Below are positions 5,346 through 5,452 of a stretch of 5,452 bases of DNA, in pieces. Each line of letters opens with the position of its first letter. Positions within the stretch are counted from its first letter, which is position 1. Made by a program: the position numbers and the translations under genes. Below the pieces are notes generated by a model, which was not told the origin of the DNA, did not search any database, and was given only the letters and a program-made list of their open reading frames with translations. This DNA comes from Bacteroidales bacterium (GTDB taxonomy: Bacteria; Bacteroidota; Bacteroidia; Bacteroidales; UBA3663): NCBI GenBank assembly GCA_016293065.1, contig JAEDEY010000114.1:1-5452 (forward strand), read 5' to 3'.

Positions 5346-5452
5346 ATCGAAGAAAGGATCAGGGGTCAGTTCCTGATTATTGTCTGTCTTGTGAATCTTC
5401 AATCCTCTGGGAAGGGATCGAATTCATCAAGTGAGCATGTGGGGAACCCTGT
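5322..5452 (+). CDS. Possible start of a third gene, cut by the window edge
   Basis: From the ATG at 5322 the frame is open for 43 codons to the window edge. The peptide begins MLCCLNAMIEERIRGQ and has a hydrophobic stretch FLIIVCLVNL (residues 17-26) followed by a Gly/Ser-rich part, vaguely like a signal or membrane anchor. A second ATG at codon 8 is an alternative start. The Shine-Dalgarno-like site just upstream and the 14-nt gap to the previous stop fit a co-transcribed gene. Against it: 43 open codons can occur by chance, and a possible hairpin (ATCAGG 5358-5363 with CCTGAT 5372-5377) lies inside. I recognise no family. Confidence 0.25.
   Translation, partial: MLCCLNAMIEERIRGQFLIIVCLVNLQSSGKGSNSSSEHVGNP

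Noticed and set aside
5358..5377. ATCAGG / CCTGAT hairpin as terminator of the secreted-protein gene
   Set aside because: The stem is 6 bp with an 8-nt loop and is followed by mixed ATTATTGTCTGTCTT instead of a T-run; it also lies inside the possible third gene. Too weak to call.

Overview
This looks like chromosomal DNA of a member of the Bacteroidota, most likely a Bacteroidales species of the Bacteroides/Prevotella type. Both main genes are preceded by textbook Bacteroidota promoters (TTTG, 19 nt, TAnnTTTG), starts are A-rich rather than Shine-Dalgarno led, and the second gene has the carboxypeptidase-D-like beta-sandwich typical of the phylum's envelope proteins. No rRNA, tRNA, CRISPR array or complete mobile element was found.

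Positions 1-1110 hold no convincing intact gene. The stretch is AT-rich, with islands that look like gene remnants: the C-terminal end of a phage antirepressor KilAC-type protein (505-639) and the C-terminal winged-helix-like end of a DNA-metabolism protein (843-1010). It also carries three copies of a short tandem motif, TGTCAAA with 8- or 9-bp period, at 272-298, 387-422 (inverted) and 1021-1044. The first two sit symmetrically around an AT-rich hairpin and form a quasi-palindrome of about 146 bp centred at 342. The region reads as a graveyard of prophage or integrated-element ends.

Positions 1113-3841 form one transcription unit: promoter, a leader of about 157 nt, an 820-codon gene and a 12-bp-stem terminator. 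The protein joins a CoA-disulfide/persulfide reductase flavoprotein, a rhodanese, a TusA-like sulfur carrier and a DsrE-like domain in one chain. All expected key cysteines are present, so it plausibly passes sulfane sulfur along one polypeptide using NAD(P)H.

Positions 3929-5307 form a second unit: promoter, a leader of about 64 nt and a 425-codon gene for a secreted protein with an N-terminal CarboxypepD_reg-like domain and an uncharacterised C-terminal part. At 5309-5316 a perfect Shine-Dalgarno-like sequence precedes a frame that stays open to the window edge; it may be the start of a third gene. The two large genes are on the same strand but have opposite C/G bias, and separate promoters plus a terminator between them argue against one operon or a shared pathway.
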